Part shown: piece by piece, positions 25,177 to 34,402 of the stretch
Layout of the letters: every line of letters begins with the position of its first letter
Numbering within the stretch: the stretch's first letter is position 1
Virus record (IMG/VR): IMGVR_UViG_3300017751_000074
Coordinates: 1-36,344 of that record
Source: a virus
Length of the DNA: 36,344 nucleotides
Direction: 5' to 3' (one strand)
The notes under the pieces: model-generated
Seen by the model: the letters and a program-made list of their open reading frames with translations, nothing else
Told to the model about the DNA's origin: nothing
Databases searched by the model: none
Translations under genes and position numbers: made by a program

Positions 25177-25206
25177 AGTGACGATAACTATATGAGCATC
25201 GCCACT
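25177..25206 (-). promoter_or_regulatory. Stem-loop at the predicted 5' end of the fibre mRNA
   Basis: The minus-strand arms AGTGGCGAT and ATCGTCACT pair over nine bases (one G-U pair) around a 12-base loop. The stem begins six bases after the late-promoter octamer, just where transcription would start. Hairpins at the very 5' end often protect bacterial mRNA from decay. No T run follows, so it does not look like a terminator. Confidence 0.6.
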
Positions 25207-25212
25207 TTTATC

Positions 25213-25220
25213 TATTTATA
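25213..25220 (-). promoter_or_regulatory. T4-type late promoter for the beta-helix / 111-residue / 1017-residue fibre unit
   Basis: TATAAATA on the minus strand immediately after the stop codon of the 340-residue gene. It is 90 bases before the start of the beta-helix gene, the longest leader in this window. Exact match to the T4 octamer. Confidence 0.85.
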
Positions 25221-26243
25221 CTAGTAGGTTCCACCGTCAACAGTGTCAATTGTAACAAATCCTGCAACTACATTAAATTCATCACTGTCAAATTGTGCTA
25301 CACCAACTTGTGCAGTAGTAGCAGTAGGAACTTCAAAGTCAATAGTTCCATCAACATCCTGATATGTTACAGTAATATTTGTTTCTGTATTGGCAGAGAC
25401 CATTGCTCCAACAACATCTTGAATAGCTTCTGCTTTAAGACTTGCCTGACCACTACTAAAGACAAAATCATCACTATCTAAGAACTGAGATAATGCACTA
25501 TCAGTAAATGTTGTGTTACTAATAATTGCGTTATTAATAATAGCAGAGTCTACATTAATAGCTCTACTAAAGTTCCAACGGTCATTAGTGCCATCGTATG
25601 TAATGCTTGGAGAAGTTGCTCCAAATACAGCATTTGCATCTGCATCGAAAACAATAATACCAGCACCATCAAACTCAACCTTGTCTGTTCCTGCACTATC
25701 GCCAAGAACAATAGCAAGATCATTAATAGTAACTTCAGTAGAGTTTACAGTAGTTGTAGTACCATCAACTCTCAGGTTACCTTTAATAATTACTGTACCA
25801 GAGTCTGCACTTGGGTAAGGGTTGATGATAAGAGTTTCATTAGCAGAAGTAGTTCTAATCTCATTAGACTCAAACTCAAGATTGCCAATAGAGACAATAC
25901 CTGTAGATGGATTCAAAACAAGATTGTCAGAACTTGTAGAGATTACATTACTGTCTAAGGTTAATACATCAACTTTTAACTGGTCAATTTTATTACTAGC
26001 ATCTGTAATAATAGCAGAAGATGCTGTAAGAGTGCCGGGAGTGTGGTCTAAGAATTGGGTGAAATATTCACCACCAACAATAGCAGTTCTACTTGAACCA
26101 CCATTAGGAACCCCTACGAATAATCGCTGACCTTCATTATTGTCAGTACCAGTGCCAAATGCATAGGCAAGTTCACCACGGGCAAGACTACCGTCAATTG
26201 GTTTACCGTCGCTATCCGCACGTTTTATAAGAATGACGGCCAT
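25221..26243 (-). CDS. Modular fibre-type protein with Mtd_N-like start (340 residues)
   Basis: The amino end VILIKRADSDGKPIDGSLAR, then GELAYAFGTG and QRLFVGVPNGG, is an Mtd_N-like anchor with the usual G-E-L-A pattern. Residues 139-235 repeat a module of the 1017-residue protein: NPYPSADSGTVIIKGNLRVD, GTTTTVNSTEVTINDLAIVL-GDS, and SITYDGTNDRWNFSRAINVD. It ends TIDTVDGGTY, echoing the NGGEY end of the adjacent 106-residue protein. The ATG directly follows the stop of that gene (TAAATG), so translation is probably coupled. It is the last gene of the short unit beginning at 26959 and is probably a virion protein. Confidence 0.8.
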   Translation of the reverse strand: MAVILIKRADSDGKPIDGSLARGELAYAFGTGTDNNEGQRLFVGVPNGGSSRTAIVGGEYFTQFLDHTPGTLTASSAIITDASNKIDQLKVDVLTLDSNVISTSSDNLVLNPSTGIVSIGNLEFESNEIRTTSANETLIINPYPSADSGTVIIKGNLRVDGTTTTVNSTEVTINDLAIVLGDSAGTDKVEFDGAGIIVFDADANAVFGATSPSITYDGTNDRWNFSRAINVDSAIINNAIISNTTFTDSALSQFLDSDDFVFSSGQASLKAEAIQDVVGAMVSANTETNITVTYQDVDGTIDFEVPTATTAQVGVAQFDSDEFNVVAGFVTIDTVDGGTY

Positions 26244-26564
26244 TTAGTATTCACCCCCGTTAATGGTCTGTACTTGATTCGGCCTGTCAGTTCGTCCTAA
26301 TGTTGTAGTAGTCTCGAATCTATTTAAACTTTTATTGAAAACCAGAAGGCTCCCATCTTTTACGTTTGCAGTGTTTCCACCTAAAGTAACTCCATCACTA
26401 TCAGCAACATCATTTAAGTCTCTAAGTAAGTTGCCTCTTACATCAGATAAGGATATAGGTTTTCCGACAACAATTTTTTCAACAATAGTAGTGCCGTCTT
26501 TATAACTAATCTTTACCTTTTTAGTATCAGCATTCCTTCTTAGTTCACTTACATAGGTCGCCAT
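26244..26564 (-). CDS. Small fibre-associated protein (106 residues)
   Basis: The first half has an alternating-strand pattern (KKVKISYKDGTTIVEKIVVG). The second half carries the motif LNDVADSDGVTLGG followed by KDGSLLVFNKSLNRFETTTT, a phrase common in marine phage tail-fibre proteins, and the end is QTINGGEY. It is too short to be a fibre alone, so it could be a collar or adaptor (inference). It lies nine bases after the 116-residue gene and directly before the 340-residue fibre-type gene, within one transcription unit. Confidence 0.75.
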   Translation of the reverse strand: MATYVSELRRNADTKKVKISYKDGTTIVEKIVVGKPISLSDVRGNLLRDLNDVADSDGVTLGGNTANVKDGSLLVFNKSLNRFETTTTLGRTDRPNQVQTINGGEY

Positions 26565-26573
26565 TATATCTTC

Positions 26574-26924
26574 CTACTTTGTGACAGAAGGAGTGACATT
26601 AATTTTTCCTTCTAGAATTCGTTCTACAATTTCGGTTGCATCCCCACTTACAAGTTCGATATCATAAACATATCTTCCAGATTTCATAGTATCTGTTACT
26701 GCACTTGTTAATGTAATCGTCCCAATGCCAGCTGTAGCAGGAGAATTTACAGAAGTGATCCAATCAAAAATTTGATCACTGTCAGTAGTGTCATAGTTCT
26801 TTTTAATCTTACCTCTTAATACATGACCAGACAAGTTTTTAGGACTGCCATTCTCTTCTTTGAGATGTAGTTCAACCGTAATATCAGTTCCTTGATCAAT
26901 TTTCAAATCTCTTTGCTGAGCCAT
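26574..26924 (-). CDS. Small Ig-like beta protein, possible baseplate/fibre adaptor (116 residues)
   Basis: The strand order DLKIDQGTDITVELHLKEEN, HVLRGKIKKNYDT, GIGTITLTSAVTDTMKSGRY, VYDIELVSGD and RILEGKINVTPSV fits an Ig-like beta-sandwich. This is the pattern of the amino domain of baseplate upper proteins (BppU_N type) and of related single-domain proteins in cyanophages. It is the first gene after a consensus late promoter 28 bases upstream and is followed by the two small fibre-type genes. Identification as an adaptor is by fold pattern and place only. Confidence 0.75.
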   Translation of the reverse strand: MAQQRDLKIDQGTDITVELHLKEENGSPKNLSGHVLRGKIKKNYDTTDSDQIFDWITSVNSPATAGIGTITLTSAVTDTMKSGRYVYDIELVSGDATEIVERILEGKINVTPSVTK

Positions 26925-26951
26925 GCTATCCTCTAAAAAGTATTTTCTATT

Positions 26952-26959
26952 TATTTATA
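26952..26959 (-). promoter_or_regulatory. T4-type late promoter overlapping the stop of the coiled-coil gene
   Basis: TATAAATA on the minus strand, 28 bases before the ATG of the 116-residue gene. The TAA inside the octamer is the stop codon of the upstream 80-residue gene, so promoter and gene end are fused. Confidence 0.85.
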
Positions 26960-27197
26960 CTTTAGAATCAATCAAACTTTTTACAAGTTCTTTCAATTCT
27001 GCTACTTCATCTTTCAACTCATCATTATCAGATTTTAACTTCTGCATGAGTTTCTTTTCTTCTTTTTGTTCTTCTACTAACTGCTTTCTACGTTTAGCAG
27101 CTGCTAGACCACTCTTATCATTGTTGAGGACAATCCCTGTGATTTTATCTTTTACAAGATTAGGACTGCCCTCAACCTTTACATAATCATCATTCAT
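26955..27197 (-). CDS. Small coiled-coil protein (80 residues)
   Basis: Residues 1-30 are a mixed segment (KVEGSPNLVKDKITGIVLNN). Residues 32-78 form one long charged helix with heptad spacing (AAKRRKQLVEEQKEEKKLMQ, then LKSDNDELKDEVAELKELVK), almost certainly a coiled coil. Small coiled-coil proteins of this kind follow the large baseplate gene in several cyanophages, but their function is not known to me. It starts three bases after the stop of the 1765-residue gene and its stop codon lies in the next late promoter. It could be an oligomerisation or assembly factor for its large neighbour (inference). Confidence 0.75.
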   Translation of the reverse strand: MNDDYVKVEGSPNLVKDKITGIVLNNDKSGLAAAKRRKQLVEEQKEEKKLMQKLKSDNDELKDEVAELKELVKSLIDSKV

Positions 27198-27200
27198 TCA

Positions 27201-30200
27201 TTATGTTCCCAGTGCGATTGCTCTCAAATCTTTAAGTCTAGGCACTCTAGAAGAGTTCTGTGACCTGAATACAATCTTCAACTGGAAGGTAGAGAACGGT
27301 GTTAATGTTCCTGTTGTTCCACCGATAGTATATTCATATTGTCTAAAGATATCTCTGTTATCATCAGTTTGAACACTGGTATCTTCTGTTGCCAAGACAA
27401 ACTTAACAGTTTCAATATCAGTATCAGAACCAGCTGGTAATGTTCTAAAGTAAAGGTCAAAGAAAGAACCACTAGGTCTGTTAGCAGCAAGAAGAACTTT
27501 CAGTCCAACAGCCGGTTCACCAAGATTGATAGGAATAGTAATATGCTTTGACAAAGATGAACCAGAGTTTGCTGCACTGTCTGCTACAAAATCAATAGGA
27601 TTATTAAATGTAACATTAGGTTCAGCAGCAGTTGCGGAATCAGCAGTCTGGTTATCAATAAAGTTACTTACAGCAGAAACAGATAACGTTTGTAAGTCAA
27701 TTACAGGAGAGATATATCCATCATTTGTAGAAAGTGTAGATGTAAATGTTACAGACTTTCTACCTGCTGACCCACCAGTAAACTCATCTTCTTCAATTCT
27801 AGAAGATGCAATAACTCTTGGAGATTCAAATCTAGTCAACTGATAAGGTATAATGTCAACTGCACTTAACTCTCCATATGCATTGTTAGTAGCATTGTTC
27901 GCAGTAACTAACGAAGCACCACCTGTAAGTTCAGCTGTTGTGCTAACAGTTGTTCCTGTTGATGGTAAGAAAGAGTTGATGTTTGCAAGCATCTCATCCA
28001 TTAGAATATTTCGTTCTGATGTTAAAGCAGCGCCACCTGTTAGGATAGTTTCAGTTGCAGCAGAATCTACAGTAATCTGGAATGAACGTCCATCTACTTT
28101 CTTTACAGTCTGTTCACCAATAATTGTGCTACCTAAAATACCACCATATCTGGTAGAAGAGTCCAGTCCAGAAATAAAGACTTTATCATTCTTTACAAAT
28201 CCAGAACTAGGTAACAAAATAGTAATATCACTATCACCATTAGTTGTGGAGATTGGATTGATGCCCGGATTAGTAGTAGGAATTGCTCTGTTTTCAAACA
28301 CAGCCTTACCAGAAGAAACAAAATCTGCTCTATTAACTTTGAACATCATATCTCTAAACTGATCTGGTGTCCATGTAATAGCATTTTGAGACATGAAGAA
28401 GGAACCAAGAGACGGTTGCTTTTTAACTCTTCTATCAGTATCATTGATGACAAAATCATCAAGTTTTGAAACATACACATTATAGTTCTGTGTGTTTGCA
28501 ATCAATACTAATGCATACTCAGTATTGCCCTGTAAGTAAACAGGAGCATCAAATTCGAATTTAGTAGGATTAGCACGAACTTGTTCAATAGTAGTTGTAG
28601 TAGTTAAAGGTGTGACAGATACTTCACTAGGAATCAAAGTCTTTACTGCACCCGGAACAATTGCATCCTGTGATGGAACACCACTTTCAACGGGTCTAAG
28701 TTGTAATGTAATAGGAGTATTATCATTTGCATCATTCTCGCCAGCTGAGTTCTTTGAATTTGGAGTTGTAGCAAAGAATACTTCAATACTAGTAACAAAC
28801 CCACCTTCAGTATTTTGAATTTGGAAAGACTGTGCGATTGGTTCATTAGGGGTAAAGAATGTTCGAGTTCTTTCCCTAGAATTTGTAGAACTAAATGCCA
28901 AATTAACTACAGATGCTTCTATACCCAAAGATGTATAATTTGCAAATGCAATAGAAGATGGAGCAGCTTCACTATAAGTTGCTGTTGTTTGATCTAGATC
29001 ATGGATTGTAACTTTTCTATCACCAGTATCAAATCGTAATGTATCGTTATTAGGGATAAAGAAAGACCCTTCAATAACACCAACAGTATTAGTTACAAGT
29101 GTAGACTTAGTTTCTGGATGAGCAGTTACTTCAAAATATTGCCCGTTAGTAAAGTCATCTAGGTTACTACTATCAGTAAATCTTTTGAATCCACTTGCTT
29201 CTTCTCTTACAAAATCTTTGATCGGTGTTCTATCAAAGTATAAGAAGTGTTCTCTAGTAGGAGCAAGACCTTCTGCTCTAAAGAATACTTTTCTAGAACG
29301 AACAAATGGAAGAAGCGAAAGACCAACTACTATTGAACCAAAAATACCTCTAACTGTTGTAGTGGTTCTAGTAGTTGTGACCCGGCCGGGTCTGATTTCC
29401 CCAAAGTTGTTTCTACGCCCAGCGAAGAAGCCGAAACGTTCATTAGATATTTGAGTGGAAGAACTAGTTCTATTACTTCTATTGAAATCAGTAATAATAT
29501 CACCAACACCAATATCAAGGCTTTGCGCACCTAAATCTTCAGCACTAACGAATTCACTAGGTCTAATGAGGTTTTGTACTAATCTTCGTCTAGCTGCTTC
29601 ACTGGTTCTTAACTCATTCGCTCGTCCAGTAGCATTAATGGTGTCTACTACTCTTGCTTCTCTCCACTCATCTCTTTCAGGAGAAATAGTAAGAGTGCCA
29701 TTGTAAAGAATAACATCAAATGGGTTTACATTCTCAGTTTCAGTTGCTACGTCTTGATTAATCTCATTTACTTCTGTATAATCAAGGAAGACTAAATCAC
29801 CTTTTTGGATTACACCAGAATCAGTTGTATGTGAACTATTATGTCTCATCCGCACATTGTTTTGCACGCCAAATGGTGTAATAGTATTTTCATCAAGGTC
29901 TAACCCGGCAGAATATTGATCCGAGAAAATATCAGAGAATACTAAATCTTTGAAATTATCTGCAAAGAAACCGTTCTTAAATCTATTATTACCATTAGCA
30001 TCTAGCACTTCAAGTGTAGATGTTTCAAGTTCTAATAGATTAAGTGTAACAGCTTCTTCTAAGTTATCAATTCTGCTGACAATACCACCAATATCTCTCA
30101 TAGTATATCTACGATTGTTGACAGTAGTAGCAGTCAAGTCGGATACATTATCAGTATATGGATTAAGAGTAAAGTTTGCTAGTTCCATAGCATTAGGTGA

Positions 30201-32498
30201 AATCTCAGGTTTTACTGGATTTGCACTTGGTTTACCTTCAATATAAATCAACCCACCTTCAGGTGATGCAACCAATACATCTTTTCTGGACTGATAATAC
30301 TCAATATCAGCAGTAATAATATCAGTATTAGATGGAAGTTCATGCACATACGCCTCACCACCACTAAAAGTGCCATCAGTGTGCTTTTTGCTTCTAAAGT
30401 CTAATACATTTCTAAGTTCAACTTCAGTTCCATTGCGTAGTCTATGGGTTGGAATATCTTCATAGGCAATAGAGTTTGGATACGAGTTTACAGAAAAGAA
30501 GTTTCCTGATCCAGCATGCTCAAAATGCTTGTAGTATGCTTTTGTAGAAGTTGGAATAGACTGACCACTTCTTAAGATAATTCTACCTCTGTCATAGAAG
30601 TTGTCTCTTTGACCATTATCTGTAATAAATCTATTGGTAATGCTATTGCCAGCTGCATCACCAATAGAGTCAAAACTATAAATGTCATAGTCCTGTAAGG
30701 TAAAGAATCTAAGTCCAGAACCATCACTTTCAACATCACTAGTATTGTTGAAAGTTTGAGTTTGGGTAGACAAAGTTTTGCCTCTTTGTCCTGAACCTGT
30801 CAAACCTACTGAGACATATCCCAAAATTTGATATTGATCGGTGCCATCTAAACCAGTATATTTAACTACTGAACCAGTTGGAGTTCCTTCCAATGTTGGA
30901 GTTTCGTTTACGACAATACCATCACTTACTTTTGCAATAATCCAACCTGTAACATTCGCACCAATGTCATTAGAACCCAATTCTCCACCAGTTCTAGTAA
31001 TAGACAGTTCCCCGGCAGTAGCAGCTTTTGTAAAACTTCTTTGGACAGTAAGACCATTTACATCTACACCATCCTCTATCTTGGGTCTATTGCGAGGTAA
31101 TTGGAAGAATACGTTATTGTTATTTGCTTCTTTGATTACAGCATTATTGTTTTCTAATACTAGATTAGCATAGTTATCAGAGTCTGCTGCAATACTAATT
31201 GTATTTCTAAAGTTATTGGAACCAGTCATTTGAACATCAAAAATATGGTATCTATAGTTAGCACCATCTTCAAGAACATTTCTAATTCTAGCTGTTCCTA
31301 AAATCTTAGAGTCATGGATAGCTTCTCCAGAATCACTGTAAAGATTCCACCGTTCAAGTGAACTAACATCAGGCAGACCTTTAATATCATTTGATACAAT
31401 ATAATGCCCATAGTTAGCAGCAATATTTTCATTTTCTAGAGAACCAGTAGTCGTCTGTGACCTATTCACATCAATAAGTGTGTTATCGGGTCTAGTAACT
31501 CTATAACCATTAACATATGCAGTTCCAGCAGAAACATCTAATGTAAATTCATCAGCATCTTTAGGTTTAAATTTAGATGAAAATCCACCTACTACATAGT
31601 TACCAGACTCTTCGAATGTTCGAGTAGCTAACTCCTTACCAATAACACTGTAGGTATTCTCATCAATTTCTCTTTGCAGTCTACCACTAATCAATCTATT
31701 GGTAATGATAAAGTTAGTATCTGAGTCTACAATACTTTCACTCTCAGCTGCTAAGGTAAGTGTAATTCTATACCTGTCAGCACCCGGTGCAGTTTCATTA
31801 GGAAGATCATTTTGGTTGTCATAAAGAGCATTGGTGTCATCTACAGTAACAATATCTTCTGTAATAACAAAACCAATGTTGGTTGTAGGTGTATTAGAGT
31901 ATTTTGAAATAATTTTGCTCTGTGCTTGTGTCTGAACAAACATTCCACGAATAAAGTAGGCGCCATCATTGATAGCGATTTTAGAACCTTTACCAGTTAC
32001 AGGAGTATTTCCAGATGAAAACACTTCAACTGAAACAGGTGTTGTTCCTCCACTACTACTTGTATTTGTTAATGTTCCTGCACTTGAAAAGGCAAGAGTG
32101 GTTGATCCTCCACTAGCATTACCCTGATCAATATAATCGACATATACAGTTGCAGGGTCACTACCTGTTGCTGCAATAAAATCAACTACTCTTGCCTTAA
32201 TGTTAGTCCCAGATTCAGTTAAGATATCACCAGCATAAAGTGTTGGAGTTCCTTGAAGTCTTACATATTGAATTTCATTGTCTACTTGTAGACCACCGGG
32301 AATTACAACAGAACCTTCTTTGAAGACATTTCTGCCAAAGCGTTCCATCTGCTTTTGAATGATGGTCTGCATTTGAGTAAGTTCTCTTGCCTGAAGAGCC
32401 TTACCAGAATTAAATAGAATTCGCTGGTAATTATCACCTTCACTAAAATCATCCTTATAAGTGGACGAAAAAGTATTTTCATTTTTTGTAATTGGCAT
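27201..32498 (-). CDS. Very large DUF4815-type baseplate/tail structural protein (1765 residues)
   Basis: This is the largest gene here. The start TFSSTYKDDFSEGDNYQRIL, then FNSGKALQARELTQMQTIIQ, is the hallmark of the DUF4815 proteins of T4-like marine phages, thought to be baseplate or fibre-attachment components. Further landmarks are RRYTMRDIGGIVSRIDNLEE near residue 795 (followed by a helical stretch), a Thr/Arg-rich linker and VFFRAEGLAPTREHFLYFDR near 1070, and a beta domain near 1230-1380 with FITSIEVFF-type strands (here FVTSIEVFFATTPNSKN) and LQGNTEYALVLIAN. It ends SRVPRLKDLRAIALGT. It follows gp8 by 17 bases. A function like T4 gp10 or another wedge component is possible, but sequence alone does not show it. 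Confidence 0.85.
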   Translation of the reverse strand: MPITKNENTFSSTYKDDFSEGDNYQRILFNSGKALQARELTQMQTIIQKQMERFGRNVFKEGSVVIPGGLQVDNEIQYVRLQGTPTLYAGDILTESGTNIKARVVDFIAATGSDPATVYVDYIDQGNASGGSTTLAFSSAGTLTNTSSSGGTTPVSVEVFSSGNTPVTGKGSKIAINDGAYFIRGMFVQTQAQSKIISKYSNTPTTNIGFVITEDIVTVDDTNALYDNQNDLPNETAPGADRYRITLTLAAESESIVDSDTNFIITNRLISGRLQREIDENTYSVIGKELATRTFEESGNYVVGGFSSKFKPKDADEFTLDVSAGTAYVNGYRVTRPDNTLIDVNRSQTTTGSLENENIAANYGHYIVSNDIKGLPDVSSLERWNLYSDSGEAIHDSKILGTARIRNVLEDGANYRYHIFDVQMTGSNNFRNTISIAADSDNYANLVLENNNAVIKEANNNNVFFQLPRNRPKIEDGVDVNGLTVQRSFTKAATAGELSITRTGGELGSNDIGANVTGWIIAKVSDGIVVNETPTLEGTPTGSVVKYTGLDGTDQYQILGYVSVGLTGSGQRGKTLSTQTQTFNNTSDVESDGSGLRFFTLQDYDIYSFDSIGDAAGNSITNRFITDNGQRDNFYDRGRIILRSGQSIPTSTKAYYKHFEHAGSGNFFSVNSYPNSIAYEDIPTHRLRNGTEVELRNVLDFRSKKHTDGTFSGGEAYVHELPSNTDIITADIEYYQSRKDVLVASPEGGLIYIEGKPSANPVKPEISPNAMELANFTLNPYTDNVSDLTATTVNNRRYTMRDIGGIVSRIDNLEEAVTLNLLELETSTLEVLDANGNNRFKNGFFADNFKDLVFSDIFSDQYSAGLDLDENTITPFGVQNNVRMRHNSSHTTDSGVIQKGDLVFLDYTEVNEINQDVATETENVNPFDVILYNGTLTISPERDEWREARVVDTINATGRANELRTSEAARRRLVQNLIRPSEFVSAEDLGAQSLDIGVGDIITDFNRSNRTSSSTQISNERFGFFAGRRNNFGEIRPGRVTTTRTTTTVRGIFGSIVVGLSLLPFVRSRKVFFRAEGLAPTREHFLYFDRTPIKDFVREEASGFKRFTDSSNLDDFTNGQYFEVTAHPETKSTLVTNTVGVIEGSFFIPNNDTLRFDTGDRKVTIHDLDQTTATYSEAAPSSIAFANYTSLGIEASVVNLAFSSTNSRERTRTFFTPNEPIAQSFQIQNTEGGFVTSIEVFFATTPNSKNSAGENDANDNTPITLQLRPVESGVPSQDAIVPGAVKTLIPSEVSVTPLTTTTTIEQVRANPTKFEFDAPVYLQGNTEYALVLIANTQNYNVYVSKLDDFVINDTDRRVKKQPSLGSFFMSQNAITWTPDQFRDMMFKVNRADFVSSGKAVFENRAIPTTNPGINPISTTNGDSDITILLPSSGFVKNDKVFISGLDSSTRYGGILGSTIIGEQTVKKVDGRSFQITVDSAATETILTGGAALTSERNILMDEMLANINSFLPSTGTTVSTTAELTGGASLVTANNATNNAYGELSAVDIIPYQLTRFESPRVIASSRIEEDEFTGGSAGRKSVTFTSTLSTNDGYISPVIDLQTLSVSAVSNFIDNQTADSATAAEPNVTFNNPIDFVADSAANSGSSLSKHITIPINLGEPAVGLKVLLAANRPSGSFFDLYFRTLPAGSDTDIETVKFVLATEDTSVQTDDNRDIFRQYEYTIGGTTGTLTPFSTFQLKIVFRSQNSSRVPRLKDLRAIALGT

Positions 32499-32515
32499 TT
32501 TCTATTTAACCTTTA

Positions 32516-33910
32516 TTAAAACTGAATAGTAATTTTAATGTCTTCTGTTCCTGCTGTAGTTCTTTCAACAGCAGCTCTACTCTCTACATATAACAAATCT
32601 CCAGAGTAAGGATTTACTTCACCATCAGAGTCGGAAAGAATTGTCCCTGTGTTAGCAGGGGTTGCTGAGTCTATTAATGCAGTTCCACCTACTGAAAATG
32701 GTAAAAATCCTGTATTCTCATTTTGGTGATATAAGATTGTAGCAGCAGAACTTGAACCAGTAACTTTATCAACAAATGCTCTGGACTTAGGATCAGAAGT
32801 CCCTTGAGAAATAGGATTATCTACTGGAATAACGTTAAGACCAGCTCCACTTCCAACACTCAGAATTCTTAAAGCACTTCCTGTAGTTGCTGTAAAATCA
32901 GAATCAGCAGCGGACCTACTTGTAGGAAGTTTAGGATTTCTAATAATACCTACTTGTCTAAAGTCTGCACCTGTGCCTGTCAAGAAGTCACCTGAACCAG
33001 CGTCACCTACAAGTTTAGAGTTGAACATAATAGATGTTGATTTTAAATCATCTCTAGGGTCTGTTCCAATACCATACTCAGAAATAACAGGTTCAACTGA
33101 AAGTCCAGTTCCATTACCACCGGAGAATGAAATACTTGCATGGTCATACTCAGACCCAAATGGGAATCCATTAGCAGAATCATCTACATTTACTGCTACT
33201 ACTGCTCCACCTGATACGAGAGCAACTGCTCTTGCATTACTACCATTACCATTTACTGCAATAGTAGGAGCTGCTGTAAATCCTGTGCCACCACTAGTAA
33301 CACGATAACCTACAATCTGTCCAACACTTGCAGCGTCCTGAACATTTTTCTGTGACTGTTGAATGTTACTCAGTCCAGTAGTTGCTGTAATCTTCTCTAC
33401 AGGAATAAAGTTAGATGTAGAAAATGCTGTAAGTCTAGTAGCAGATTGTGTGAACAAGAACTTCCAAACATATCCATCAGTAGTCGTTACTGGTGATGTA
33501 GTAGTTCCTGTTGTATCAGGGTTTACAGTAGAAGCATGAACAGCATTCAAGTTATTTCTACCCTGCCTCAAACAAATGTAAACACGGTTAGATTCAGTAA
33601 TTACATAGTATTGACCATTTTGAGCAGAAGTTTGATTATCATTATATGCCTGATAGATTGCGCCAGAAGTCCAATTATATCTTTTAGCAACATAACTTAC
33701 TGATGCAATTTTTTGAATTGACTGTAGGCTGTTTCTAAATTCTCTTCTAGTAGTTCCAATGTCAGTAATGGTAGTTGGAACTGTATCAGTTTCATTCCAT
33801 GCATCAGACTTACCAATACCCAAGTAGTAGTTGTTAGAATCAGCCTGTAAGTCTTCTATTAGTTTTTCTACTAGGATTTGTTTAGTGTCTGTAGTTACTA
33901 TTGCTACCAT
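32516..33910 (-). CDS. 8: gp8 baseplate wedge protein
   Basis: This wedge subunit of the T4 baseplate is longer here (464 residues against 334). The ends match T4 gp8 well: NNYYLGIGKSDAWNETDTVP near residues 26-45 corresponds to the IFITFGRSEPW region, TTDGYVWKFLFT near 144 to GDGYVWEYLFEIP, and the terminal SGDLLYVESRAAVERTTAGT followed by EDIKITIQF to the SGEMIYMENRPPI...INILFTF end. The additional residues are mostly in the middle (about 180-420), with GNGSNARAVALVSGGAVVAV suggesting an inserted beta domain. It lies between a small fibre-type gene and the DUF4815 giant in one transcription unit, as expected for baseplate components. Confidence 0.88.
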   Translation of the reverse strand: MVAIVTTDTKQILVEKLIEDLQADSNNYYLGIGKSDAWNETDTVPTTITDIGTTRREFRNSLQSIQKIASVSYVAKRYNWTSGAIYQAYNDNQTSAQNGQYYVITESNRVYICLRQGRNNLNAVHASTVNPDTTGTTTSPVTTTDGYVWKFLFTQSATRLTAFSTSNFIPVEKITATTGLSNIQQSQKNVQDAASVGQIVGYRVTSGGTGFTAAPTIAVNGNGSNARAVALVSGGAVVAVNVDDSANGFPFGSEYDHASISFSGGNGTGLSVEPVISEYGIGTDPRDDLKSTSIMFNSKLVGDAGSGDFLTGTGADFRQVGIIRNPKLPTSRSAADSDFTATTGSALRILSVGSGAGLNVIPVDNPISQGTSDPKSRAFVDKVTGSSSAATILYHQNENTGFLPFSVGGTALIDSATPANTGTILSDSDGEVNPYSGDLLYVESRAAVERTTAGTEDIKITIQF

Positions 33911-33923
33911 TTTTTATCTCTTC

Positions 33924-34370
33924 TTATGTAATTACTACGTCGGTGTCTGCGGAGTCTTTATTCCCGATCAGATACCAGTCTGAACCCGCCCACACTGCTT
34001 GTGTAGAACCATATTGACTTAGTGCGAAGTTTGTGCCATTACCGAAATTCGTTGGGGTGACTGTTGCTACAGCAGAGTTGATATTCAAAAAGATTTTATA
34101 TTCACCAGTTGATGTGCCATCACCAAGAGTCGCAGCAATTGTGCCAGTACTATTAAACAAAATCAAAGTATCAGAATCATTTACAGCGCCATCTCCGGTC
34201 ATTGTTTGAGTAGCAAAGGAAGCATTGATACCAACAGACGCAATACTGTTGCCCCCAAGAGTTGAATATAACTCATTAAAGTTATCGTTGATCTTCTCTC
34301 CACCAGACCTTAGTGTATCACCAGTTCCGTCATTAGCATTTGTGCCGATATCTAAAGTTTGTCTTGCCAT
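33924..34370 (-). CDS. Small fibre-type protein with TGDTLRS module (148 residues)
   Basis: Residues 8-38 contain GTNANDGTGDTLRSGGEKIN followed by DNFNELY, a module widespread in marine phage structural proteins and repeated in the 338-residue gene of this window. The rest (MTGDGAVNDSDTLILFNSTG, ATLGDGTSTGEYKIFLNIN, QYGSTQAVWAGSDWYLIGN) looks like one compact beta domain. It is the first gene after a GATAAATA late-promoter variant 33 bases upstream and precedes gp8, so it is probably baseplate- or fibre-attached. The exact role is unknown. Confidence 0.78.
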   Translation of the reverse strand: MARQTLDIGTNANDGTGDTLRSGGEKINDNFNELYSTLGGNSIASVGINASFATQTMTGDGAVNDSDTLILFNSTGTIAATLGDGTSTGEYKIFLNINSAVATVTPTNFGNGTNFALSQYGSTQAVWAGSDWYLIGNKDSADTDVVIT

Positions 34371-34402
34371 TTTACCTACTTACACATTGAGTTGTTTGGT
34401 TA

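Noticed and set aside
29185-30246. Plus-strand open frames opposite the DUF4815 gene
   Set aside because: They are antisense to a continuous 1765-codon frame with recognisable motifs, and lack a gene-like setting.
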